This document shows, one piece after another, positions 42,261 to 55,396 of a stretch of DNA of 64,000 bases (its first letter is position 1; each line of letters starts with the position of its first letter). This stretch comes from Lates calcarifer. Its lineage: Eukaryota; Chordata; Actinopteri; Centropomidae. The notes beneath the pieces were generated by a model. It was given only the letters and a program-made list of their open reading frames with translations, made no database searches and was not told where the DNA came from. The translations under genes and the position numbers were made by a program. Where the stretch lies: the NCBI RefSeq assembly GCF_001640805.2, contig NC_066850.1, forward strand, positions 17,047,036-17,111,035. The letters run 5' to 3'.

Positions 42261-42306
42261 GTGATGATGATGATGATGTTGTGTGTGTGTGTGTGTGAGT
42301 GTGTGT
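42261..42306. repeat. GAT then GT repeat
   Basis: About five gat units followed by a GT run. Confidence 0.93.
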
Positions 42307-42500
42307 CCGTCTGACTGCTCTTACAGATAGAGAGATGGAGCAGTGGGGCACTTCAAACCACATGTGACGGGAAGTGTTCAAGGAGATATGAGATATCATT
42401 GCAAAGAGGTGTAGGTCATGTGACAGTGACATGACTGTTTACGTGTTAAAATCTGGGTGCCTTGTGTGATGTGAGCGTGCTCTTATAAATTGTATAATAC

Positions 42501-42504
<4 letters not shown>

Positions 42505-42539
<35 letters not shown>
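42505..42539. repeat. GT microsatellite
   Basis: About 17 GT units. Confidence 0.95.
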
Positions 42540-42540
<1 letters not shown>

Positions 42541-44864
42541 CTGGAATATGTGTGTTTGTGAAATGAGTGTCAGGCGGTTAGAGAATGTGGCATGTAGGTG
42601 TGTGAAATCCTGGAGCCGGAGCTGTCTCAGGCCTGGCAGGCAGACGACGCGTCGGCAAACTTTGAGATGTTTGAACAGTGAGGCCCACACTGGCCACTGT
42701 CTCTCTCTCTCCCCCCCTCTCTCTCTCTCTCTCTCTCCCTCTTTCTTTCTCTTTACCTCGTACACTCACACAGACAGCACCATCCAGCTGCAGCTGTGGT
42801 AAATACATCTAGAAGACAGGACAAATCAGTCAGTTCCTCATTTGATGTAATAAACACAAGAATACAATGTAATTATCATAACTGCCATGCTAGAGATCAT
42901 GTTGCATTAGATCAACATATTAATCAATCATTAAGGTGTAATTTAATCTTGTCCTGCAGAGCTTGAAATCCTAAAATTCTCCTCAGTTACATTGGAAATA
43001 GAGCAAGTCCTCTTAGTTAAATGGGAAAACACATAGTTAGTGATACTCTTTAAGAGAATACCCTATAGAAGTGTTTTCTGATCTAGACATGAATCAGTTT
43101 TAGGATGTTCCCATGCTATGGTTACAGTTTGGTCAGGTCTAGGCATGGAAATGACCAGGGTTAAGCCTAAGGAATGACTGTGGTCACAGTACGGAAACTG
43201 GAAATGAACACTGGTCTCCTGTGTTAAAGTCCTCCTTCCTCTGTGAACTTTGTCACTCAACAGCAACATCACCAGACTTCCTCCTCTGCTCCCTTCGTGA
43301 ATTCTTTTTTGCACTAGGCTCTGTCACTTGACCAGAGGGAGATGCTGTATTGGGGCAATGCTGCCGTTCCTCTTGGGAGCTCTCTCTCAAACAGAGTGAA
43401 TTACTGGATTTGGTACATGTTCAAAATTTAAATTAGCAGAAACACATATTACTGTCCCAAGAATTTGGCTCGCCTGACGTGCATGTTGCTTGCTGGGAGA
43501 ACATCTTGTCTGCTGCCCTGATGTCAAGTTCAAGCCTAGCAGCCCGTGCGAATAGTACCATTCTGTCTCCTCAGGTGATTTGTGGTCCTGACAGAACCCG
43601 GCATTTACAGTGGTGGAAAAATGAAAAGTTCCCCCTCTGTTTTTGGGCCTGAGCTGAGTGGGGAAGATGAATAGGCACGCAGTCCAGCTGTGCCCCGCCT
43701 ACTTAATTTGGCTGTGGATCAGCCCCCGGGCTTCATAAATCCCTCAGCGGGGATCAGTGCTGAGGGGAGCTGAGAGACACAGAGCAGGCAGCGCTCATCG
43801 ATCAGTATCTATCACCTGGGTACTGAGCAGGAAAACACACGCTCCACACACTGATATCGAACCCAGAACGTCTATATACACATGCACGAGTGTGCGCCAC
43901 ATCCTGACATCCTGCAACATTATTGCTACTGTTAAGACCATGATGTTAGGGATTTATAGACTGAACAAAAGCACAGGTGTTGTTTTCATCGCCTATATGT
44001 CTCTATGGGAAGGTTTTAAAACCTGTGGATGTACTGTTTGACTCATTTTTTTTTTTTTTTTTTTTTAGAATTTATTTAAATTACAGAGTGAGTGAGTGAT
44101 CACACAGTGATATCTGCACAATGATTTGGATCCTGGGTGAAGCTGAAGTCCAGGAATAAGTGGCAACCACATTAACCTCAAGGCTGAAAAAAACATTTAG
44201 AATTTGTTTCCCTGCCTTTCTTTTTATAAAGTGTATTGACTGCGTAGCTCTCCATTTACTTTAAAGCACAAGCTCACCCGAACTGCCAAAAAAAGAGAGC
44301 TCTTTCTCTTATTTTGGTCTTTGTCCATGTTTTTTTTTTTGTCCCAATAGCTACAGAAAAATTACATTTAAACTGCAAAATGTCTTTCCACAATCAGTGT
44401 CTCCATTACTCTGGATTATCTAGAGAACATGCTATACAGCTAACAGCTGTTGGAAGTATTTTCTGATGAGAAAATAGTCCGTGTGAAAACTGTTGGGTTA
44501 TGATGTGGATTATCCAAAACAGGGACAGAAATGTTTCTGTTAGGTTTAGAATGTGTTGTTTTCCATTGTATTGGGATGGCAGCAGAGATCTCAGATATTA
44601 CATGGCTACATGGCTTCTTGGAGCCAGCATCTTGTGGCAACAGGGACCACTGTGTTTAAGGATAATTTCACATGGGTTCTTACAACTCCACAGTCCATTG
44701 ATCCATCCATCGATCAGTTTTGTTTGTGTTTGTTTATTTTTTTTAACATCTTTTTTACTAAGTTTAACTTACCGTGTTGGGAGGTGGGATCAGTGTCTTA
44801 AACCTCCATACAACATACATATAGATGAACACATTCATAGCGAGCTGAAGTTTCCCCCACAGTT

Positions 44865-44975
44865 AAACTGCATGTCTGTTGGAAACAACACCTGGAGAAA
44901 GTTGCCAGTGTATTCTGAGTCAAACCCATCTTGCTGTAAGTTGACTGTTCTATCCACCGAGCCACTGCACTGCAC
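44865..44975 (+). repeat. Decayed teleost repeat, 3' half
   Basis: The order aaactgcatgtctgttgg, aacacctggagaaag, ttctgagtcaaacccatctt, gctgtaag and ccaccgagccactgcac matches the 3' half of the repeat type seen at 7391-7630. It is strongly mutated. Confidence 0.55.
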
Positions 44976-45929
44976 TTTTTTGGGTCCCAGTTTAATTCTG
45001 CTGGTTGCAAGTATAATATATATATGACAGTGATCACTTTCATCAGCCTCCGCTCTGTTAATGTCAGCTCAGGGTTTCAACTGCAGTACCATCATTACCA
45101 TCATTCGTACAACCAGAGCTAGATCTGAATTGTTCATCCTCTCTCCCTATTAGAGTGAGTTTGCTCTTTAGTCCTCTCTTTATTGATGGGGACTTAACAG
45201 TATTCAGTCAATTCCAAGAGGCCTCCTGTAACCTTGGCAACCGCACACACAGGTTGCGGTGGCTGTTTGAGAGAGAGCTAATCAATATCTCCTGCTGAGG
45301 CCTTTACGTATATGCACATGTGTGGGTGAGTGTCGACTCTGGTGGCACATGTAATCACAGTGGTGGTGGCAGTGTATTGTAGCGCACAGACAGAGTATAA
45401 TTGCTGCCATTTAGCTGTTTACTGAACATAGTAGTTAGCGGCAACATAAGTGCCATGCTGTGAGGTGGTCTCATCTAATGTGCCGCTAAATTGCTTGATA
45501 GAGACAGACAGCTCTCTCCTCTCTCTCTCTCTTCCTGTCCATGTCTACCTTGCTCTAAAGCCAAGGGGATGTGCCCTGTCGTGCCTGTCTATCATAATCA
45601 TTTCAATATAAACTATGTAGGGCATGTTTAAAACCCACCAGTCTGATAAACGCCCTTTCATCTGCGCTGACAGACGAGGCGGTTCAGCCTCTCATGTTGA
45701 CAGACACGCCAACCCGAAGAGGTGTTTCATCACAGGGCTTTCATGCCGACAACTGAGTGTGAGAGAGAGAGAGAGAGAGGGAACTGAATTAGAATTTTTA
45801 CAATACTTAATCAAAAATTCTACATGTTACATAAAAGCAATAGATAGGATAAATAGACAACAGAACAGTCATCAGATCTAGATTCAAAGAATCCAGATTT
45901 AAGCACACACGTGAAGGTCAGTTCATTCA

Positions 45930-46490
45930 GACAGAGCATGTCTGTAGAACAACACACTGGAAAATCTTTCTACTGTAGATCCTACATTAGTCTGTACTAA
46001 TTCAAATCTATTTTTAAATGAGCCCTCAACATTTTGACAAACACAAAGACAGCTTCATCATCTGCAGATCTCTATTGTGTTTCTTCTGCTCAGATTCCCA
46101 GCCATATGAGTTCCACCCAGAATGAAAGAGCTGCCATTTCTCTATATTCTTCTGAGAAAACCTGTGGCCCGGAATGACCATTCCTTCAGAAAAGACTGTC
46201 CAAAGGAATGAAACACTGTTTCATAATCAGTACAGAACGTGCAGTCGTGGCTGATAAAGGCTTAAGCTACGGCTCCATGTAGAACTCTCTACTGCAGATC
46301 TGCAGCTTTATCCTTCAGTGGTGATGTGTACAGCACTTTCCATTCAGGTCCAACTGTCACTCAGACCTAGATAAGCTCTCCAAGGATTGGCAGTTTTACC
46401 ATCAAATTTATATCTGTGCAGAACGTTATCAAACAACCTATGCATTAATTCATTATTAGCCACATGCATAAAACCTGGGCTGGGGAGGTG
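45930..46490 (-). pseudogene. LINE-1-type ORF2 C-terminal relic
   Basis: Reading the minus strand near 46180-46310 gives VLYTSPLKDKAADLQ, a stop, RVLHGAVA, a stop, and AFISHDCTFCTDYETVFHSF. This matches the conserved C-terminal part of teleost L1-clade ORF2, with its LQWRVLHG block and a CxFC...E-T-V-F-H cysteine/histidine motif. Upstream, NNELMHRLFDNVLHR and NPWRAYLGLSDSW fit the preceding segment. Downstream, near 45980-46030, MLRAHLKIDLN and YRLM fit the end. Stops and shifts show that it is a fossil. It is not the same piece as the relic at 22470-23790. Confidence 0.72.
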
Positions 46491-46845
46491 GGCGAGTGGA
46501 GGGTCCAGTACAGTGCCTGAAATCTGGGAGACAGAAAGAAAGAGAGAGAGAGAGAGGGAGGTTGTTTTTGAACAGCTTCCAGATGTTTGATTAGAAGGTG
46601 CACATTGGAGGTTGGATAAGCTACTGTGTGAGTGTGTGTGTGAGTGTGTGCGCGTGTGCATGCTTCTGTTTCTGTGGGCTGATGCACGCTGGTCTATTTT
46701 GCACACATACAAGCTCATGGATGACTGGTTGTGTGAGTGTTTCTGTTGTGTGGTTGGTGTACTGTGCTGTATAGTACATAATGTGTATTGGCACCTGAGA
46801 CACGTTCCCACTGGCCTGCATTCCTCTTCTACCTGAAAAGACCTG

Positions 46846-46848
46846 AAA

Positions 46849-46879
<31 letters not shown>

Positions 46880-46889
46880 CACACACACG
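46846..46889. repeat. A run followed by CA microsatellite
   Basis: About 19 A then about 12 CA units; looks like a + strand retroelement tail that became a microsatellite. Confidence 0.93.
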
Positions 46890-49800
46890 CAATCAGATCA
46901 AACAAAACAAGGACATGATCACATTCATTCCAGGCAACTAGTAGACTTAGAAAGGATCATATCCATTTATGCATACAAACACATGCACAGAGACAGGCAC
47001 ACCACTGCTGCAGCAAAACGATGTAACCTTTTTGTGATCACTGCTAAACACAAAGTGCAATCAGAAAGTTCAGAGCACAGTAATGCACATTCAGCAGGTG
47101 CGAGCAGTGACTTTTGTGAGTCAGTGCGTTTCGTCGCACGATGAACATCTAGTGTTACAAGCATTTTTGTGACCACTCGCAAGATGTGTGTGTTTCACCA
47201 TGGAGCGGAAGCAGCGTGGTGTTGAAGTCCGCGAGGATGAAGTATCACCAGTGAGGAGAGTTAGGACTGTAGCTAAGACCTAGCGACCAAACTGCAAGTC
47301 TTCGCAGTTGGAAGAGCCCACAGTGCAGCAGGTCAGGAGCGTGACCAACAGACACTTGCAGGGTTCCATGCCACAAAGTCGTCCTCCAGTGTTGGACTGT
47401 CAATACAAGCTCTACTGCACCATTCTGAAGCATCTCAGGACATTTGGCACAAACCACCTGAACACAGCTCTTGCTCCCCACCCGCCCTGCTCGTCCCCTG
47501 TGACTCCTTCTACTTCCCCAAAATGAAATTCAAGCTGAAAATACATAACAACTCCAGTACCATCTCAAAAATATTGATTCTAATGCATGTGTGTTGGTAG
47601 AGTTTCTGTGAGGAGTCACAGCTCTGGAGCCCCCTCAGCATCCACACTCATCAGGCGCTCTAATCCAGTCATAATGCTGCAGTCTTCATTACCTTACATG
47701 ACTGCAGTACAGCCAGCAGTCCCCATTCTGGCCAAACCGTGCCCACATCACTGGCTGTTTTATTGTTGTATAAAACCCTAATGCACCCGTGGAGTGTTTG
47801 TTATTAAACAGAATTAGGCACAGGGGTCATTTAATACCTGAATAAATACATGCTGCATCCCGGCCTGATGTCTGTCCTCTCCACTGGCAACACCCTGCAA
47901 AGAAAACCATCGCTCCCAAGAAAACTAGATCCCCTGTACTCTGTAATTATTTATAGAGGTTCAAGTTTCTGCAAATGCATTACTTTTAATTGCTTTTTGC
48001 TGCAAATATTTAGTAAAACTACACAGCTCCTCTCCACTGTGTGCAGCATGTACTCTGGAGGCATGAGCTGCACAAGCAAGTCTAAATGCAGTTTTAGAGA
48101 CAAGAGTTTAATTCCTGATCTGTTTGTTTTAACCTGTTTTTCCAACTCAGTCTTTCTCTCAGGAGCGAGAGACAGACAAGCCTCTTACGTAAGAGCCTGA
48201 CCCTGTGCCTGACCTCTGGATGCTGGGGTCAGAAGTGAGAAGTTAAGGTTCATTTACTGAACCTACACTGGTGGCGGATAGTTTAGGCCGCCTTGGGTCG
48301 GTCAGTGGGTCTTAATCAGGCGGCTGAACCCCACAGCAGCGTCAGGGTCTCTGTTGGAGTCGGGTTTCTCATTCCAAACACTGAACTTCTCAAACACAGC
48401 CCTGAGGCTCACAGAGGAGCAGGCAAGGGGGTGGAGGGCTTGTTTCCTTTGGCCCAGGTGGATGTTAGCAAGCCTTCTCATTTGGCCCTCAGCCTCCTCC
48501 ACAGCCAGCACAGTGAAGCGCTCACATCCAAAATATCTACCCTGGAAGAAAAATGAATTCCCTGAAGGTCACCCTTCAACTGCCTGTAGATTCACTTCAC
48601 ATTCAATTGTGTGGGAGGCCTATTATTTGGGTTATTGGGAAACTGTGTTAAAAAGTGCCAGATGTTTTTCTTAACCAATGTAGACAGGCACGTGGGAGAC
48701 TTCTAATCGATTACTCAGTGTCACATCAAACAAACTTTTCAGCCCAGTGAATCTGAAGGATGTTCTGCTCTAAGTTTGTCATGGCATACAACTTGTAAAC
48801 TACAGCTAACAGGAATGACTGTAGTACCGCGTCCTGTGGTGCTAATCGCTGTCAGAGCGACGATGCTCCCAACACTGAATCGACTGCTAATCACTGGACC
48901 AGGATTACAGTGCAAACATTTTATTTTCCTTGGTAGTGTGACAGAAGAGTTTAACATGTGAGACTGCCAACAAAGACTCACGTCACATGAGTTAGTAAGT
49001 GCATTTTTATGTAATTTCTTTTTTATATATTTAAAAAAAAGGCAGAAATATTGCAAAATACGTTACATGACATCAAAACATCAACATAAATTACCTGTAT
49101 ATCCTACAGAGCTAAGATTTTCTCAGCAGATCCACTGAATTGTGACAAAAGTTTTCCTTATAGCAACTAGTGCATCACATTTTTTCAAATATACTAAATA
49201 TAAAAAATATAAAATATACAAGTCTTCCTTCCAGTGCTACCAAAATTGACACAAACATTCTGTGGATACTAGATATCACATGTGTCAAATGGTATTCAGA
49301 TATATCAAATGATGTGTGCACAGTGACAAGTATTTGACAATACACCTGACCCCAGAAGAATGATGAAGAATGTTTTCTGAATTTTATCACCAACGTTTTG
49401 ACTGTTTAAGTTTAAAGTACTCCCTTCACTTTTGCTCCACTGAACTTCTGCTCCAAAAATGTCAACTTTTCCAGCCGTTTTCAAAACATTTAAAGTGAAA
49501 GCAGATTGAACTAGTCAGAGGCTGTTCATCCGATCCTCATTAAAATTAATATTCATCATCTACAGACAATGCTGACCAACATTTACTAAAGGAATTTTGA
49601 TACATTTTAATTTTACAAGCCAATCATTTTTGGATTGTCAAAATAAGTCATTTTCAAAACTTTGCAATTATTCATGAACACATAGTGACATCAAGTCTGT
49701 ATGTTCAGGGGGTTTCACTACACTCATATATTTACAGAGCATCAGCATATAATGAGGATCATGATGAATTATTTAAAAGGAAATTATTATTATTATTTTT

Positions 49801-49912
49801 TCTTTTCAATTAAGTTAGAGGCAAGCAGCTTGCAGTCTGCTTAGACTCATCATTGTTGCTTAAGGCTATATTTTAGATGAAAAAACATAGGGGCACTGAC
49901 AGACTCTTTATG

Positions 49913-49932
49913 TCTTTCAAGTACTTGAAAGA
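49913..49932. repeat. Perfect 20-bp palindrome
   Basis: The sequence tctttcaagtacttgaaaga is identical to its reverse complement. Intronic; no known site assigned. Confidence 0.9.
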
Positions 49933-50511
49933 TACAAAGTGAGGAACACAAACTGTGGCATGAATTGTGTAACTATGCTAAACATTAAACCAGCAGTATT
50001 GCTGTGGTAGTGTTTCCAGTGAGCTTTGTTCATCACAATAGAAGGTTTACATATAGAACAAGGTTAATACAATATTATGTTACGTTTTCTTTGACTATAC
50101 TTTAAGTAAGTCTGACATCATGTTCTCTGTATGTCATTTCCTGGTAACATTTTTTAACTTTCCATTTATAGTCTTAGAACTTTTATTAGCCATGTTTAAT
50201 TGGAAATGCACTACTTTTGCCAGCTTTTTTATTTCTTTATTTTGGTTGTTAAGTTGCTCTTAAATCCAATTCTCAGTAGCATTAAAAAGGCCCTAAAAGT
50301 TCTAAATTTGGCTCTCTGAAACCTGCAAATTGCATGTCATCTGCAGACTGTAGCAGATAGACAGTCTGTCAGTAGATCTGACATTCAGTGTGTGATACTC
50401 AGAGAGACACACTTTAGCTCTTGGCAAAGGATGGAATTATTGATCGAAGGTTGGAACGAGATATCGATTCGTCTAAAATAAATGTCAAAGATGGATCCCA
50501 GGAGTCTGTAC

Positions 50512-50527
50512 GTGTGTGTGTGTGTGT

Positions 50528-50566
<39 letters not shown>
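50512..50566. repeat. GT microsatellite
   Basis: About 27 GT units with one tct interruption; the longest GT run in the window. Confidence 0.95.
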
Positions 50567-50568
<2 letters not shown>

Positions 50569-50849
50569 AGTAAACAAAGGCAAAGGGCAAACCTCCTATT
50601 CTGAAAGTGACAAATGACTTCTCTCTCACAGGGACAGACAGAGATGGAAAGAGTTGGGTGTTTGTGGAGGGACACATAGGTGTGAGAGACATAGCGTCAC
50701 TGTGTGGGGTATGTGCACATTTGTACATTTGTGTGCATGCTTTTTTACTTATTGGTAAATTGTCGCTGATTATAAAGCAATAACAATTCTGAGAGTGATT
50801 CAGCCTCTCTCCTTGCTCTCCATATGCATTCCTTTGTGAGCATTAATCT

Positions 50850-50900
50850 GAATCAGAATCAGAAAAACTTTAATGATCCCCAACGGGAGGAACACATAGG
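50850..50900 (+). repeat. Interspersed repeat end, fragment
   Basis: The phrase aaaaactttaatgatcccca followed by acgggagg resembles the ctttattgatccccgagggg tail common to several teleost retroelements. Too short to name. Confidence 0.45.
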
Positions 50901-53224
50901 AAAAAGACGCTGAATAGCAATAATAATAAATACACAGTAAGTGAATAGAAAAACATATTAATGTGAATGTGCATAAGGTAATGTGTGGGGTAGCTAGCCT
51001 CTTCTAGCAGACAACAGGTTCACCTGCAGAGTCTGGAGTCTTAACAGAACAGAACGTAAACAACAACCAAGCTGTCATGTGAGAACTCCCTGGATATGTA
51101 GTATGGATGTAGCCCAACTCTAAAAGTTTAATGTCTGGATTGCAGAAACGTTCCTTCTCCTGTTTGCCTGAACTGTCTGAAAGCCATCGATGGCAGCGAG
51201 GGGATCTGTAGGATATTCCTGTGGCCATGTCTCTGTGAAACAAAAATAAACACTATGCTCACAGGAAGTCCCTCAAAACTCCCGCTCGGGCCACTGGCTT
51301 GTCCATCTTATTGTCCAGCGATCTCACGTTGCCCATGACGATCAGAAGACGAGAGTTCGGCTCTTCTCTATCAGTCTCTGCTGTCTGGACTCAGCCGTGT
51401 TCCCTCCTTACTTTATTCCTCCTCTGCGCCCTCTGTGTGTCCTATCTGCTCACACCATCTAAACACTGTCATGCTCACAGCATGATGAGTATGTTGTCAG
51501 AAATCTTTAGTCAGTTATGAAATTGCTGAATGACTGCTGAAGACCAAAATGTAATTTTGGAGCTCCACTTTGATCGAACAGTTTGTTTCTTTACGATTAA
51601 CATTTCAGCCTCAAAAAGCCAGTAGTCTGCCTGTAAACTGCTGCACCTCCTCCATCGTGAATTATATCAGACGTTGCAAGAATCAACAGCCACAGTAATT
51701 GGATGAAAGACATTTGAGTGGCTGTAAAATGACTGGGTTCCTCTAATGCTGTTTTAGGTGAGAAAATAATTTGCAGTACAAATACCAAATAGATGGAGGT
51801 TAAGAAAACTCTGTCTGACTATGACAAACCTCCATTCCCCCTTCACCCACTCTCCTGACTCGCCTTTATCTGTCCTCTCTCTCTTCTCTCCACACTTTAT
51901 CAGTTCAAGATGTGCAGAGACTTAATGTGTTTATTTAAGCTCAAAGCTTATTTAAGCTCCATTAAAGGTAATTATATAGCCCGTTATAAGGCTCAGCCAT
52001 CCCTAGAGTGGTCATTAAGTGTGGGTAGATGCAGTGGTTCTGCCAGTGTTTACAGCTGCCAGAATAATTACGAAGCTGTGTCTGTGTAGGATAGACCCAG
52101 GGTGGTATCCACTGTTTTTACATAGGCATCAGAGCAGAGGACGATGTGGGCAGATACAGAATACTGAGGAATGGTGTGTGTGTGTGTTTCTTAGTTTGTG
52201 TAGATGTCTTGCCAACACATCTGACTAGAGAATTCAGATTTCCTCACTCCTGAAGCGTTTCCCCCGGTGGTCTGCGCCATATACTGTATTTTTTAAATGA
52301 TTCATTCAAAGTTCACCAAATGCAGGAAATTATGATCTTAAAATTCCGTTGTCTTGAAAACCCCTTTTCTTCTGTAGTCTTAAGTTTGGCAAATGTGCAG
52401 TATGTGTAACCTGAAAGGAGAAAGGCAGCCTTGCCTCTGCTGTCTCACTGATACAGATCAGGCCTACAAGCTACTGTCAGCATGCTGAAGAAAAGAACTG
52501 GGCTGTGATTGATCAGCAATCCTTTGGGGCAGTTGGCGCTGCAGGTTAGACATGAGACAGCACAGCATGGGCGAAGACAAAACAGAGAGAAGAAACACTG
52601 AGAAAGAGAGACAGGAAAGAAGACAGAGAGGAATTGAAAGAGCAAAACCGTTAAAAGTCAAGTAGTAAATAGATGACTGGCAGTGGAGATGATTCTCCCC
52701 TGGTGTAACATCACATTTTGGGATGTTAGACAGCCCTTACCTGTCCTGCTCTACTTAAAAAACCCTGAGCCCCATTCTCTTCCCACCAGCCACAATCTGT
52801 TTTAGCTGAGCCAGATGGAGGGACAGTCTGTTTAAAAGGCTGCTGACACTGCACAGCAGGACATACACTTTACTTCATTTTTACCACAGCGCGCAGCCAG
52901 CTCGTTGTGGATTCCTGTCTCAGCTCCATATTTAGATGAAGAGTTCATTCAGCAGAAGCTCCCTGAGGATACAGAGCGAGAGTATCAGGCCAGGGAGGCC
53001 TGAGGAGTCTACCCTGACGGAAAAACACAGTGGTTGACTTACTGGCTGCTTGGCCATTTGAAAGTGTGTGTTGATTGGACCTCTCTGTGCTCTCGCCACC
53101 ACCTTGTGTCTTGTGTCTGAACTGATCAATGATTCCTTATTGTAACCATGACAATGACAGTCCCAAACCCAAACAAGTCATTTTTGTGCCTAAACCAAAT
53201 CAAACCATAACCATAGCACTGAGT

Positions 53225-53305
53225 ACAGTCGAGACCTGCTCTATATGAACGGCGCTCTGAGATAACCTCTTGTAAATTGGTGCTATATAAATAGAATTGA
53301 ATGGA
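53225..53305 (+). repeat. Interspersed repeat 3' end, fragment
   Basis: The run cgctctgagataacctcttg, then aaattggtgctatataaata and gaattgaatgg, is the mutated form of a very common teleost retroelement tail (...gcgctttgagataactt...ggcgctatataaataaaattgaattg). Confidence 0.62.
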
Positions 53306-55273
53306 CTGGTGATGCATTTGGTCATTTAATTTTCAGGATGTTGAAATGTGTTTTACTGCAGCGACTTTCTCTCATGAACTTCTAGCACCGACTACCTTCT
53401 CCCTCTTGTTGTTTTTCTTTCCATTTCCTCCCCTCTTCTCCGTCTTGCCTCATCTACCTCCATCATCTCCCTTCCTCCTTTTTCTCCCTCACCCTCCCCT
53501 CCTCTCTTCCTCCTCCTCTATTTCTCGACTTCTTTCCCCACTCAGGGGCTTAGGTGGTAATCCCTCACAGTTTTCATCACTTAGAGCACCAATCAAAAAG
53601 GGTTTAGCCTGTGTAATCTGCCAGACTATTGTCCCCTCTCCCTCCTTCTTTGCTCCAGCGCCTCTTTTCCTTCTCTTCCTACCTGCTCCTCTTTCGCCCT
53701 CTCTGCTCTCTATATCTGTCCAGCCTGATCTCTCCTACTCACCTACTTCTCCTCCTTTAGAAAGTTTTTACAGGAACAAGCTTTCATAATATGAATATGG
53801 GCACTCGCTATAAATAAGACACAAGGAGTAGCAATTATTTTTATTTTTAAATGAATAAACTACTGATTATCAAACTGAAAAAAGGTAGAAGACAGTCTGG
53901 GTTCATCTGAGGGCACAGTAGCTTGGATGAGGCGAGAGAATGAGGTTGGAGCTCTGCAGTTTGTGAAACCAGATCTGCCAGCAGCTTTGTGGTTGGCACT
54001 GAACATGCTGCCTCGGGGGCAGTTGCTTTCGCCTTATTATTATTTTCGAATCTGTGCCTCTGGATCACTGCACCACACCTGGGCTAGAGCTCAGGTATCT
54101 AGGTTTTATTCCACTGAGCGGACACTTTCTCCCAGCACCCCGGGTCTGTTTGTTTGTGTGATCATAACTCCAACACAAATGTTGCAGTTAAGCTGGTAGC
54201 AACAACAGTCATACAGGGGTTTGTATTGATATTCCTTTTGAGTTTGTAAATTTACATGCATAGGGTCTAGGGTAGCAGACATGTTGTCATAAAACTACTA
54301 AGTCAGGCAAAAGGCAAAAAGGAGGACAACAGACAAGACTGTTACCACCTCTCTATTCTTGGCAAGAACATGAAATTACTTTGCACTACAAGGCCCAAAT
54401 GTGATTTTAATGATGCTTCCCTGAAACTTTTACTTTCCATTTTCTTTACTTTCCAACTTTTTCCTGTTTTACTTTTTTTATGAGACACAGTCAATCATCT
54501 GGTCTTCCTCTTCTTTAAAACCAAACTAAACGAAGAAGCGTATGACGTATCTAAGGGTCATTATTACCAAAAAAAAAAGAAAAAAAAAATACAGGAAAAA
54601 AACAGGAAATGTCTCACCTCTCTCTCTCCCCCAGCAGCTAGACTCCATTAGTTCCAGGTAACTAGCACATCATGAGATGAGACAGTGGGATCCTTATGAG
54701 CAAGCCCTCAGCTGAGCCTCCACAAACTGACCCACACTGCCTGCTGGAGCCCTGGTAGACAAACATAACACTAAATGTATCATTCCGGTACACACTCCAT
54801 GATGAGAGTGTAAGGAAAAAATCCCTCCATCTAACACATCTAAGCCTCTGATGCCAGTACAGACCTTCTCACAAAGCCCTTTAAGTAGATAGAGTCTGAG
54901 CCAGAGATGGGTTTACTTCTTTGTTGCCTTTCAGTTGAGTTACTCATTTGTTCTAGATCTGTGTCATCTGGGTCCTGTTCATTTTGTCTCTTTTGAGCAA
55001 GTCTCTCAGCATTAGTTCACTTAACAGGCATTAAATGTACAGGGATATCTCTGGAGCAATGTATTGACAACTTCAACACTTTCAAAGTACATCAAACCAA
55101 ACTGCAATTTTGATGTTTTCTCCTTTGAACGTGGACTGTGTACACCCTGCCACATTGGCTGCAGCTGAAATGTCCATCAGCTGGCCATGCTAATCACAGA
55201 CTGAGGTTTTGGACTTTAACTTATGCCTGCTGATGGTCTCTCTCTTTTTCACTCTTTTCCTCTCTCCACCCAG

Positions 55274-55396
55274 ACATCGACGAATGCCAGGAGAACAACG
55301 GAGGCTGTGATCACTTCTGCCGGAACACAGTGGGCTCCTTTGAATGCAGCTGTCAGAAAGGCCACAAACTGCTCACTGATGAACGCACATGCCAAG
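55274..55396 (+). CDS. scube1: scube1 exon: calcium-binding EGF-like module 7
   Basis: This 123-bp phase 1 exon encodes (D)[11 protein letters not shown] to ERTCQ. It has six cysteines, a DIDEC calcium-binding opening, and [12 protein letters not shown], which fits the Asn beta-hydroxylation consensus. The acceptor is ccacccag. The donor gtcggt at 55397 is preferred over a second gt at 55401 because only the first preserves the C-Q-D-I-D-E-C junction expected between consecutive modules. GFV-type loops are replaced here by [12 protein letters not shown], close to SCUBE1. Confidence 0.95.

Noticed and set aside
44500..45027. 175-codon open frame, + strand
   Set aside because: No recognisable domain; it overlaps a decayed interspersed repeat at 44865-44975.
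46344..46892. 182-codon open frame, minus strand
   Set aside because: The start side is only A/CA microsatellite read as Cys/Val/Phe; the real content is the LINE relic at its far end.
47308..47526. Possible retrocopy coding frame
   Set aside because: Short frames on both strands, no recognised domain, no poly-A tail next to it.
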